Translations under genes and position numbers: made by a program
From: Areca catechu
Taxonomy: Eukaryota > Streptophyta > Magnoliopsida > Arecales > Arecaceae
Direction of reading: 5' to 3'
Length of the DNA: 64,000 bases
Assembly (NCBI GenBank): GCA_021397845.1
Contig: CM038044.1
Coordinates: 81,415,942-81,479,941 of the forward strand
Shown here: positions 35,801 through 47,800 of the stretch, one piece after another
Position numbering within the stretch: the stretch's first letter is position 1
Layout: the number at the start of each line of letters is the position of its first letter
Notes under the pieces: generated by a model
The model's input: the letters and a program-made list of their open reading frames with translations, nothing else
What the model was told of the DNA's origin: nothing
Database searches by the model: none

Positions 35801-38800
35801 GCCGAGTTCGGTTGGTCAATTGGGGGGCTCGGATTGGCCCCTCGAGGACCTGGGACGGTTTGCATACAATGTGGTACTGGCTGTCGCGAACCTCTCATTT
35901 CTCCGATCCCCCACGAGGTTGAGAACTGGACGAGGAGACGCCTCGTGGAGATGGTAGCGTCGAGCAGGTTGAGTCCAGGGCGCCCCAAGATAGTGCTATA
36001 AAGTGAGGGAAGCCTCACAACGGTGAATGTTGTCAACACGGTACTTTGCCGGGGCGAGGTCCCGATAGTTGTCGGGAGTGTAATCTCTCCCTCCACCTCA
36101 ATTGAATCTCCGGTAAAGCCTACTAGAGACATGAATACCGATTTTATTTGGCCAGCAGACAAGTTCATCCTTGCAAAAGCATCGTAAAAAAGGATATCTG
36201 TTGAGCTTTCACTATCAATCATAATTCTCTTTACAGGGTGCCTCGCTATCATCATTTCAACGATGACAACGTCATTATTAGGATTATCCGCCCCAACAGA
36301 TCCCTCTCCCATACAGGAGAGTACATCATCATTCTCCTCTCGCCCTAGCCCTCTTCGGGGTTTTCCCTGCCCCCAGGATATCATCCCTACTGGCTTCTCG
36401 ATGGGACGATTGTCGATGGCGAGAGGTCGGGGCTCTTCACTCCGATCCATTAGGGGAGCTCCTCCCTCTACGTACTTGCCAAGGTAGCCGTACTTGATCA
36501 ACTCTTCTATCTTCCTCTTCAGATGGCGGCACTCGATGTCGTGACCATGGTCCAGATGGAAGCGGCAATAACGAGACCTATCGTGCCCAGTAGATGGCCT
36601 CAGGGAAGGAGGGCGATGCAAGAAGCGCTCGCCCTCGATTTCCATTAAGATCTTCGCTCTCGAGGCGAGGAGGGGGTGCACTCTTCTTTGGTGGGGTCGA
36701 CTCTGGGCCTTGGTCCCGATCGCTGGACCGGGGCCACCTTCTGCACCGAGAGGGTGGACATTTCCCTGACAGCTTGTCTCTTCAAGGGCCTCCCGTCCAA
36801 CTCCCTCCTGGTGTGGTCTGCCTCCTCAGCACGGATGTACTTGTACGTCCGGAGGAAGAGCTCCGAATAAGTCCTCGGGGGCTTCTTGTCGAGGGAGTAG
36901 GTGAAGCAGGAGGTCCGCAGCCCCCTCTTCAGGGCCAGCATCACTAATGGCTCATCGAGGTTGTAGATCTCCAGGATGGCGGCCTTAAACCGGGACAGTC
37001 CCAGAGAGACTTCGGTCCTGTTGTCGGATCAAGAAAAGATCGTCAGCCTCTCGTGACACCTTCCTGCACACATCAAAGTACGCCACGAATCTTTTCTCCA
37101 ACTGGGAGAAGGAATCAACGCTCACGAACTCGAGCTTGAAGAACCAGACTCGAGCAGCCTTCCATAGGGTGGTTGGGAAAGCGATGCAGAGGAGAGCATC
37201 GATAGCTCCCTGGACCCTCATAAGGGCCTTATAGCTTTTCAAATAGTACAGGTCGGTCGTCCCGTCGTATGGATCAACCTGCGATATACAAAATCGATTC
37301 CTCTTGAATTCCGTGGGAGAAGGGAGGACGGGTGTCATAACCGGCGGGCTCGCTAGGAAGGCCTTGGACTTCAGCAAACCGGCAAATCAAGTCGGCCAGC
37401 TTGCACTCCTGCTCTTCGAGGCGCTTCTTCGCTCGGCGACAGATGGCCTCGTCAGTGGACCTCTTGACGAAAAATGTCGGGGGCGAAGGAGGGTCGGAGT
37501 GGAGGAACTCTAGCCCGAGTTCCTGGCCACGCTGATGCCGCGGGTGTGAGGGCACGCTGTGGTCCGAGACCGGGGAGCGACTCTCCCTGCCAGTCGGATC
37601 ATGCTGTGGCTTGCCCCCAAATGTCCGACGGGCCGCTCGTGGGCAAGGGGTCGCATACAATGGCCCCTCCTAGAAGGACCGCAGGCTGGTACGAGGATCG
37701 GCGGCATGCACCGCAGGGGTTCCTGGTTGCTGCTGGATTTCTAGGGACCAATGCCTCTGATTGAGCTGATGCACCGATGCAGCTAGGGCGTGAACCTGCT
37801 AGGCCAGTGCGGTGACTTGAGGATCCGTCAGAGGTGGCAGTGGTGGAGTGGGTAGCTCCCTCTCTGGGCATCAATCACCGTGGAGAGAAGGATCCCCCGC
37901 TCGGCTGGTGGAGACTTCACGTGCTCGTGTGGTCACCATTGGACCGTAGATTTCCACGGACGTCTTTCTCACAACGAGGGGACCTGGCATCAACCAACCA
38001 ATTCTTCTTCAGTTGCCGCCCCCTACCTGGCGCGCCAATCTATTGCCGCCGGGATCGTCGTGGCCTGCAGCTATGACGCGTCGGACTCCCGTTGGGTGCA
38101 AAGTCCTCTCCTCCGGTCTGCTTCTTTGGTGATTGGCCTGCAAAACAGAGAAGACCCAGGCCAGGAATTCCAGCGGGGACACTCCGACAATCAAGTCAAT
38201 AGGACGATCGAGAAAAACAGAATCTCAGTAACATAGAGCTTACGGACTCTCCGCGTTTTGAGGGTGAAAGATGGAGAGTGAGTTTAGGGAAAACGAGAGA
38301 GCTTGGGAGGTTCGCTCCATTGGCTCCTGGCCCATCTGCTCTCCGTATATTCTTCTTTGTTTTTGCTTACCTCTCTGCTTACCACCTCTTCTGGTCTTAT
38401 ATGCATGGGACGGCCCGGATCAGGTCCAAGGCTTTTTTGGAGTGTCCATTTCCAGATACCCCTTTTTTGGAAGGGTTTCTAGTTGCTTTTGGTCACCCCC
38501 CTTGTCGGGCCGGTCTTGTCCTTCTGAGGGCACCACTTCCCGTGGGAGGGGTGATCGCGAAACCGTCGTGCTCCAGGTCATAGTGGCGGGTTTCCATCCT
38601 AGGAGGAACCGCTGGGGCATCCCTGGGCCTGAGGGCCTAGTGGAATGCTTTTCCTATAAAGGTTCAGGTTTTGCATCGTAGGGGGTCTGCCCTCTATCGC
38701 GTGATGGTCGACGTGGCAGCATGCTAAAGAGTCGAGGGTCTGATGGAGACCGCCTCGTCCAAGTCATGCGGGTGGCGCGTCACAGGGCCTGAATCCATGG

Positions 38801-41800
38801 CAGGACGTGCACCACCTCTCGAAAGTCACAGGTGGTTAGGCCCCTTATCGTGGCTTGGACTTCTGTTGATCCTTCTCCCTTTCGTCGTTGGTGGGAATCT
38901 TGGCCTTTGTGGGGCAAGACGAGCCCTACTCCGACAGCATGAGCGCGACTCCTGCTGGGAGCTGGCCTCAGGCAGGGGGGCTTGCCTTATGAGTGAGACC
39001 CCAGTTGGGAGCTGACCTCGACAGGAGGGCTCGCCTTGGCAGCATGAGCGCAACCCCAGTCGAGAGCTGGCCTCAGGCGGGGGGGCTCGCCATATGAGCG
39101 TGACCCCGGCTAGGAGCTGACCTCGGCAGGAGGGCTCACCTTCGCAGCATGAGCATGACCCCTACCGGGAGCTGACCTCAGGCAAGGGCTCGCCGTATGA
39201 GCACGACCGCGGCTAGGAGCTGACCTTGGCAGGAGGGCTCGCCTTGGCAGCATGAGCGCGACCCCTACCGGGACCTGGCATCAGGCAGGGGGCTCGCTGT
39301 ATGAGCATGACCCTGGCTGGGAGCTGACCTCGATAGGAGGGCTCGCCTTAGCAGCAAGAGCGCGACCCCTACCAGGAGCTGGCCTCAAGCGGGGGGCTCA
39401 CCTTATGGGCACGACCCCGGTTGGGAGATGATCTCGACAGGAGGGCTCGTCTGGGTAGCATGAGCATGACCCCTACCGGGAGCTGGCCTCAGGCGGGGGG
39501 CTCGTCTTATGAGCACGACCCCGACTGGGAGCTGACGTCGGCAGGAGGGCTTACCTTGGCAGCATGAGCATGACCCCTATCGGGAGCTGGCCTCAAGCGG
39601 GGGGCTCACCTTGTGAGCACGACCCCGGCTGGAAGCTAGCCTCGGCAGGAGGGCTCGCCTTGGCTCTTTACCTAGCCACCATGCCCAGGTGGCGAGTCTT
39701 TCAGCAGCATGGCCGCCTGCATACTCCATATCAACAGATGTACCACATCACACTGTATATTTGCATTATTCTAGGACCTTTTTCTACCTTCATTTGATTT
39801 GTGCAAGAAGAGAAATGAGCTGGTATCATCCCATTAAGATCGTGGCTGCAATGCTTTTTGGATCAAATCAAGAATTCATCATAACCATTGGTACTGACTC
39901 CATGTTTAGTTTCATTCAAAAAGGGGTAGCAAAGAGCCAACCTGACCAAAGAATAACCTTTGAGTCAACAATTTTCAAGTTTCAATCATGTACAATTCCA
40001 ATTTTTCCACCTAGACTGATAAACAAGTCAGCTATGAGTCAAAGCTTTGAGTCAATTCAAGCCATGAGGATGGAGTTCTATTTTGGCTTAAGTTAGGTTG
40101 CATTAGGGGTCATAAGACTCATAAACTTGAACAAGGATTTCAAGAGTGGCACTACCCTCTTAGTATTAATTGTTCAATTCATCTTACAATTCAATCACTA
40201 GGAATTGTAAGGGTTGGATTACAAGCCAGGTTAGGTGACTCTAGGCAGCATCATGTGGAAAAAAGTTATGGCTAAACTAGTGAAGTTAGGTCATGAGGTG
40301 GACTCATAGTTCAAAATGGCTTGAAGAGAGAGCAGGGACAGGTTTCATATTATTTCCTAGCTTGACACAAGCCCAACTGACCCTAACCAACCGCCACCCT
40401 TGAATCCAGTATAGGAGTTCGTGATTCATAAGATAGAAAGACAAGAAACTACTGTCAGGTCTGCGTACAATTTAGTTTTCATTGCTATTCATACCTTTTT
40501 GTCCATTGCATGAGGTACATGTAAGCATATGTATGTATGTTCATATTGCCCCCACCAACAAAACCAAACAACCAAATAAGAACAACTTATAACATAAGAA
40601 AAGTTAAGCAGGCAAACATAACCATGTATGAAGCCTTGTCTATTAGAGTTAAGGTTCAGCTTAGGCCCAATGAGCATCGAACCACATGATGGTCCAATGC
40701 CATCAACCGCCAGATGGGGCTCAAAGCTTTATAATGAGCACAAGACTAGATTGACAGAAAAATATCCATTACCAAATCCACTTCCAAAATAAATCACAAT
40801 TAAATAGAAAGCTTTCTAGTAAGCTATTGGAGTTGAGCACGAGTGCTGCCCCCTACCCTCTCCAGTGACCTGTTCTCCACCACCACTTCCTCCACCATGT
40901 GCCATTAACCTCTGATTGGGCTCCAAGCAAGAAACCAAACCACCAGAAATTACTGCTCCCTCTATCAACTTCGCATGGTTGAGCTTGGCTTTGGATGAGG
41001 CACCCATCTTCCCACCCTCCAACTCCTAGAATATTCCCTTGTTATGGATCCTCCCCATGGAGCAGGTCTTGTCCTCTGGTGGTGAAGGCTAAGGCAGTAA
41101 ACTTCATCCATAACCTGGTTGTTAGAAGGCAATAAAGGTGCTTCTCATGCTGCTCCTTGAGGCAATTTGGGTGTAGAGGCAAGTGGTGTTGAGGTTGACA
41201 GGGATAGTGGCAAAAAGGGCGACGAAAACTCGATACACACCAAGATTTCGCAGTCTCAATACTGGTCCCCATATCGATACCATATATTATAGTATCAGTA
41301 TGCTGTACGGTACAAGATGGAAAGGCATACTGACTGTTGGTACAGTACGAGACTGCATACTAGTTCAGTACAAGTACAATATGATATGGTACAAACAAGT
41401 ATGGCAAACCTTCATACACATGCTCACAAGGGAGGGGGGGGAGCAGGCAAGAGGTGTAGGTAGCAATTGATGACTAGGATCAGCTAGCACATTCTAGAGA
41501 GGAGTAGGCGACAGCAATGATGCACTACAATGCAACGACATTGAACCAAGGGAAGATGACATGGTGGGCATCAAAGTTTCTTTGATGGGTTTACCTGACA
41601 GCAGGCTTGAGTAAGAGCAAGTTAATTCATCAATCGTGTTTTGAAAGTTTCAATGTTTGATCCAAGAACCTGACTTCCCCGGACCATCAAGTGGTCTCCT
41701 GAACATCGGACCTAACCCAAACTCTTCAAATTATGCATCAAAGCTCTCTTTTGATTGCATTTGGCTTTGTTGATCTTGTACTCAAAATCCTTTCACGTGC

Positions 41801-44800
41801 TCACCACAAGGCCTTCACAAATTACATGTTCCGTGGTCCTCCATTTTCCCTAAACTCCTAAAATCTTATTAGATAATGCCAATCATTTCTTTTTAATAGT
41901 TATACACAGGGATCGCGCGGTTCAGCCCGGTTCAGGTCCTTTTTATGTTTTAAATACTTTTTTGGAAGGGAGAGAATGTTTTTATATTAAAAAAAAGGGT
42001 TGGTACGCTTGCCAGAATGGTACGGTACGGACCGTACCATACTGTACCGGCCTCCCGCCGATACGGCTCCGGGTACCGGTACCGGGAACCTTGGTTATAC
42101 ATTTAGCCATAGTTTCCTAAGACGCCCCAAACCACCCAATTTGGATGATTCTGGCATTCGAAATGAGATAGTAGCAAGGAGGGGGAGAGGGAGAAGGAAA
42201 GAGAGGAAGAGAGAGAGGAGGAGTGGGAGAAGGAGAGAGGGCCTCCGAAGGCCACCAAAGGGCAGCCAAGCTTGCTGCACATAGTGGAATCCGGAGGGCG
42301 GAGGGAGGGAAGAAGAGGAAGAGGAGGCCTCCAAAGGGCCGACGAGGCTGCCATTGAGGCTCGAGGAGCGTTCTACCCTCCTCCCGACCGAAACAAGGAT
42401 TTCAGCCCCTATTTCTTATTTTTTAGGATTTATTGGATGAAGTCGACAACATTTTTACTTTTTTGGGGATTTTTGCCAACTTCAACAAAAAATCTCCAAA
42501 AAAAAGAAAAAAAATATAATGAAGCCAGCAACATAGTTGCTCCCTTCACATGATAAATTGCAAAAAAAGAAGGAAACGGGCCGCAGCCACTACTTTGATC
42601 AGGACAAGGGTGGAGCCCCTCCACCAGTCTTCATTGAACTCGTCAGTGATGCAGTGGCCTCCTCGGCCCTCTGGTGGCCTTCTCTCCCTCTGCTTCCCTC
42701 TCTCCATCCTCCAACTTCCATCGAGCTCAGCTACCCTCCAACAACCTCCAGAGGCCCTCTCACCCTCTCCTTCCCTCCCCCCTCTCTCTCTTCCTCTGCC
42801 ATTCTCCCTTCACCCTCTCTCTATCTGTTTAGACCCGATACAAAGCAGTACGAGGATGTACCAAATCATACTGCTGGCCAATCGGTATGGGCTCCAATAT
42901 CAACACAGCGAACCTTGCATATCATACCTTGCATATAATAATACATAGTTCAACATGTGCTTTCCATGATGGCCACCATTCACAGGTCTTTGTAGCATGG
43001 CTTATACTAAGATCTTCATCTTTTGCACTTCAACCACTTTCCACTCCTTTCAAATGGCCTTTCCTATAGCAAATCATGAAGGTAGATCTAGATAATAGTC
43101 ATCCCATTCTCATCAAGTACCTTAAATATAAAAATAAATCTTCTATTCCATGAACCTGAAGTCTTAAATGTCATAATCATTATTGATTTCACCTTTTATT
43201 ATCTACCAATGTCACTCAAACACCAGATGCAGGTTTCAAGTGTTCAAGTGTCCTGAAGAACCCAATGCAGATATTGTCGAAAAATGACACATGGGCAATC
43301 TCTGAAAACTAAGACATGCAAACAGCTCTAATAGATTTTTTGTGTTAACATGTACAAGTGTGTATAAACATGGATTTGTCTGTGGGTGTCACAAAAGTGT
43401 CTCTTATGAGAGAGAGTTAGAGAGAGAAGGGTTGTTCTCCTTTAAGTCCCTTGAGAAGGGCAGTAAACAGCTCTTCGTCAGTTCAGCTAGGAAAGGAAGA
43501 GAAGAACAAAAACCAGTGGGAAAGAACAGGAGAGACATCAAGAAGGAAGGCTTCAAGGTCAACAGGAAGGAGGTACTCAAACCCCATCTCTTTCTTCTTC
43601 TTTCTTTCTTCTTTTTTTTCCTGACTTTTCCCCTTCATCTTTGGCAGATTAGAGGTTTGGCAGGCCCTAACAATTCCTTTTTCCTTCTCTTCATTTCCTT
43701 CCTTGACTAGGTCAAATGGAACCCATCCCATTCTTTTCATTCCTTTTGATATCTTTTTTCCTTCTTAGCTAGGACAAGATACTATATCAAGGAATCCAAA
43801 TTGTGGTTTTCATTCTTTTCTTCTTTTCTTTTTGACATTTGATCAGTTTTCTGTTCCTTTTCCCCCATCATTGGCCAAGGCAGAACACAGAAATTGTGAC
43901 CCAGCCATATCTAGTCTACTGCATATCCCATATGTGATAAAGTTATGTCATGTCCACGTGGGGGGACAGCAAAAAGTTTAAAAAGTGCCTTGTCTGAGTA
44001 ACATCATCTTTCATTATTCACAAGCAACATTCTTACATGCAGCAAATCATTGAGAAAAAATAGAGTCGTGGGAGCAAAGGAACTATGCAAGTATTTTTAG
44101 GTATGGATTTTTTTCAATTATCGAAACAAACTAAAATTTATATACTTATTAATCAGCAGCATATATTGTACCAATAGTGAGACTAATAATCAATTCATCA
44201 ATGAAATATGACATGATAATATCAATCAATGAAAAAGGATGGTATATAAGTATAAAGAGAACCACATATCAGGAGAGTGAAAATATTACCTTCTGAATCA
44301 AGCATTCAGTGATTTGGAGATACAAATTTCTTAACATAAAAAGGATCATCAATGTACAAAACCCAGAATCATATTTCCAATAAGATGAGAAACTTTAAGA
44401 AGTAGAAAATGCAGATGGAAACCTAAATGATTTTTCCTGCATGTACAATGTATAGCTCTCCATATAGCTACATCTTCATACCTTTTTCACATTGTGATGT
44501 ACATATTCAAAATAATAAACACTTATGTGACTAAACTTTAAGAGGGAGTTTAATTGCAGACTTGTGACATGGTCTAGATTAAATGTTCTAAAAATAAGCA
44601 AATTATCTAGTATAGTTTGATGTTATGCAAGCTAAAGCATAGAAAGTTAGATTCATCCTTATATGGGCAATAATTTATTTAGAAAAAAAAAAAATCCAAG
44701 CATGTCTGCAATTTATTGGAAGCAGTTATAAACTTACCTTGCAAGTTAGTTCTCCTTGAAAACCTCCAGCAACCATCAGACCATCCTTTACTGCAAGTGT

Positions 44801-47800
44801 ACTGATTTGAGTTCGTGTAAATCCATCCATCAAACTTCCATGGTATTTCTGAAAACCAACAAGCAGGATATTCTTCAACTGCTCAAGAGACATATCTAAT
44901 AAGGTATTCATTAAGGTAAATCAATCAGCAACGAAAAAAAGCAGTAAGATCCAAAAGAAATGAACAAAGCAATCCTTAAATCTTTCATAATTTGCAAGTT
45001 AGCATTATGCTAATGAGTAACAAGCAAAGAAGTATAAGGAAAACCTCCCCAGGAGCCACATGTCCGGAGAAATCCAGGACCTCTGACAAACTGCTAGATA
45101 TTGATGACCAATGCATGACTGAAGAATTTGACATAAAGTAGACATCATGTTTGGAAGACGCCCAGACCAAGTTCCTTAGCTGCAGACAAAAAGCTCATTC
45201 AGTTGTCATCCAGAGTAGAAAGACAAGAAACAGTTGCAAAATTTAAAAGAGATCAAACAATGAAGAGATGCAATAAGCATCTTAAATAAATGTTAAAAAG
45301 CATTCTCTGAATAAATTTTTAAAGCGAATAACAAAAAAGTTGAAGAATAAGATATAACAAAAGTCACACAACCAGCATTTGCCAGATATTAGAATCAAAT
45401 CAAGCATGCAAGAAAAACAGATTCAGATATAGGCATTGCATCTTGTTTGTTTCTTTAAGCTTTAGAAAAACACTGATTGATTTGAGAAATTGCTTTGGAG
45501 CCATCACAAACAGAAACCTTTATAATCATTCCATTCCCAGAACAAGGCCTTCACCTCAATGCTTAAAAGAATTAACTGGAGAAACATTGCCTGGCTGAAA
45601 CGTAGCCAATCGGGAACAACCATACAGAATTGCTTGATATTTCTTAACTGGAGTTCCATGTACCCTCTGTGGAAAATTCATGGTTGAGCCAATCCTGAAC
45701 AGACTTTCCCACAAACAACATATGAACAATGCCGTGGGCAACCTTCTTTTGCAGTTAATAATAAAAGCAAGCCTGACTTTCAAAGTGACCTCCCAATTAC
45801 TTACTCAAATGAAATTCAAGCAATCAAGCAGTAACATTTTATAAGCACAAGGTTGTCAGGCAAGGATCGCTGAGCCGATACCGGGACCCATACCGGTCAG
45901 CTACCAATATGGCACGGTACGGTCCGTACCGTGCCGTACCGGTATGTGTACCGAGGCTAAAAATGGATAAAAAATTCTATTCCTCTCAAGTAAAGATTAT
46001 TAAACCAAACCTGAACGAGACCCGAATCGAGCCAAACCGAGCCCGAACTAGGCTGAACCGAGCGGTACAGTACGGTATGCTACAGTACTGTACCATACCG
46101 TACAGAATTTATTTTTTTTAATTTTTTTTAACGGTCCAGGATGCCGGACCATTTATTATACGTGAACCGTACCGGCTCTTGGCCGGTATGGTACGCCCCG
46201 TACCGGGTGGTATGGGATGGTACCGCAAACCCTGTTGTCAGGAGTCCAAGAGTGGTGCCTCGTGACAACACAATCATCTCATACAAGACTAACAAAAGAC
46301 TTGAATGAGCATGACTGATTAAACATGAGTAGCAAAAGCTAGAAGCAAGTTATGATGTGTCATGAAAGGAGTGGTCCAAAAAAACTGTGATAGTTAAAAA
46401 ACAAGGGAATTGTTATAGTAAATTAGTATAACAAAAAACAGATTTTTATGTATTTTGCATGTTGTGTATCTTATTTAAAACTAAACCAAAATGTTTACAC
46501 AGCAAGATATCAAAGGTTTGCTAAGTGTAAGATTCATGAGAGGATATAGCACCATTGTCAAAATTTTGAGCTTGATCGTATCCTCATTTAGTTAAATTGG
46601 ATATTAGTTGCCTGGGCTCATTGGTTGTGAATTGGGCATGTATTCCACTAGTAAAAGAATCTTTGCTACCACCATCATGGATAGAAGAAATGAACCCATG
46701 GTATTGCCAATCCTAGACAATATCCTTTGAATGAATTGAGAGGAAAACAAGCAATTAAACTGAGATTTAGCTAGGCCAGTCATCTAAACCTAGAGAATAT
46801 TTGCCCAATTCTGGTGATGCTAGGCTTGAACACCAATTTCAAGTCAGATTAGCTGAAGCCAAAGTTTTGTGCTACAACTTCCAAGTCAACGCACCTTGTA
46901 GCTGCCACTATTTCTGTAACTGAGCTGTAAACCTGACCTGACCTAAACGAGGACTGAGTTAGAGTGTATATATACACAATCAAAATCCTATTAACAACAA
47001 TGACCCATACTAACCTTACCTAGCCAATCTAACCTAACTCCAACCAAATTCTGTTTAGATTTCAAAATTTGCTGGCATATAGGGCTTAAATTTCAGTTTG
47101 CATATCAGTTATATTGTCATGTTGGCCATATAAAATTAGATATTTTGGTTGATTTGGATCAAGGAAGGCCTTCACATGGCCCAGCCCAACCAAGTTGCAC
47201 CTCTTTGAAAACAAAAAGGAAACCAGGACAAGGGCATATGAGGTATATCTAACATGGTGGACATCATGAATGCTGTAATTGTTATCTAAAAGAGTGGAGA
47301 CATAAGGTGCTATCTTTCCGATCCATGTTTCAAGACAAGTTGATGCATCCCAAACCCATCCCTCGCCCAAGCCAGGATCAAAAGAAGCCCAAAATGATCT
47401 GACAACAAGCATCCTGCCATCAGAAGGCATCCAACAATCTAATGCTTGCAATCAAAAGATAGCTTACTGTCAAAACAATCTGACAACAAAGGAAGGCATT
47501 TTAGAAGTCCAGCAACAATACCAAGCCAGAGCTAGAAACTACCAAATTCAAGGTACCAAGGTCACCATCCAAAGGTATCAGATGACAAAATTTCACCATT
47601 TGAAGATATGGAAACCAACCCCAAGTCACAGGATCTTACAACACCATAGTCACCATCAAATCCCATCTGATGGTAAAGTAACAGACATGACGGCACTGCA
47701 TTCATTATTAGATCCATTTTGCTTCTAGAGAACTTTGCCCCATGGCAAGGTTGACTAGTTTGGTTGACTAAGTATTATATTTTCTTGTTCTTTTTGAACT

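Larger units (their letters stand above)
26566..39750 (-). mobile_element. Ty3/gypsy Tat-type retrotransposon, complete, 13.2 kb
   Basis: LTRs 26566-28647 and 38041-39750; flanking CATTG and CACTG (one mismatch) look like an aged target duplication. On the minus strand the order is 5' LTR, primer site beginning TTGGCGCGCCAGG, gag, protease, reverse transcriptase, RNase H, a second RNase H, integrase, a long spacer with an antisense gene, polypurine tract (GGAGTGGGGGCATC) and 3' LTR. The second RNase H and the antisense gene between integrase and the 3' LTR are recorded features of the Tat clade (Grande, Retand, Ogre group). Multiple stops make it inactive. It is nested in the WD40 giant intron. 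Confidence 0.88.
9528..44737 (-). other. WD40 gene giant intron, about 35.2 kb
   Basis: Bordered by GTAAGT (44737 downward) and ACACAG (ending 9528). About 20 kb of it is two LTR retrotransposons (18803-26002 and 26566-39750), both in the same orientation as the gene; the rest holds MITEs, SINE-like pieces, a hAT relic and A/T-rich DNA. Confidence 0.88.

Noticed and set aside
43342..43740. 122-codon plus frame and overlapping minus frame as an intronic gene
   Set aside because: Composition is a T/C-rich tract with a Phe run; no domain recognised.
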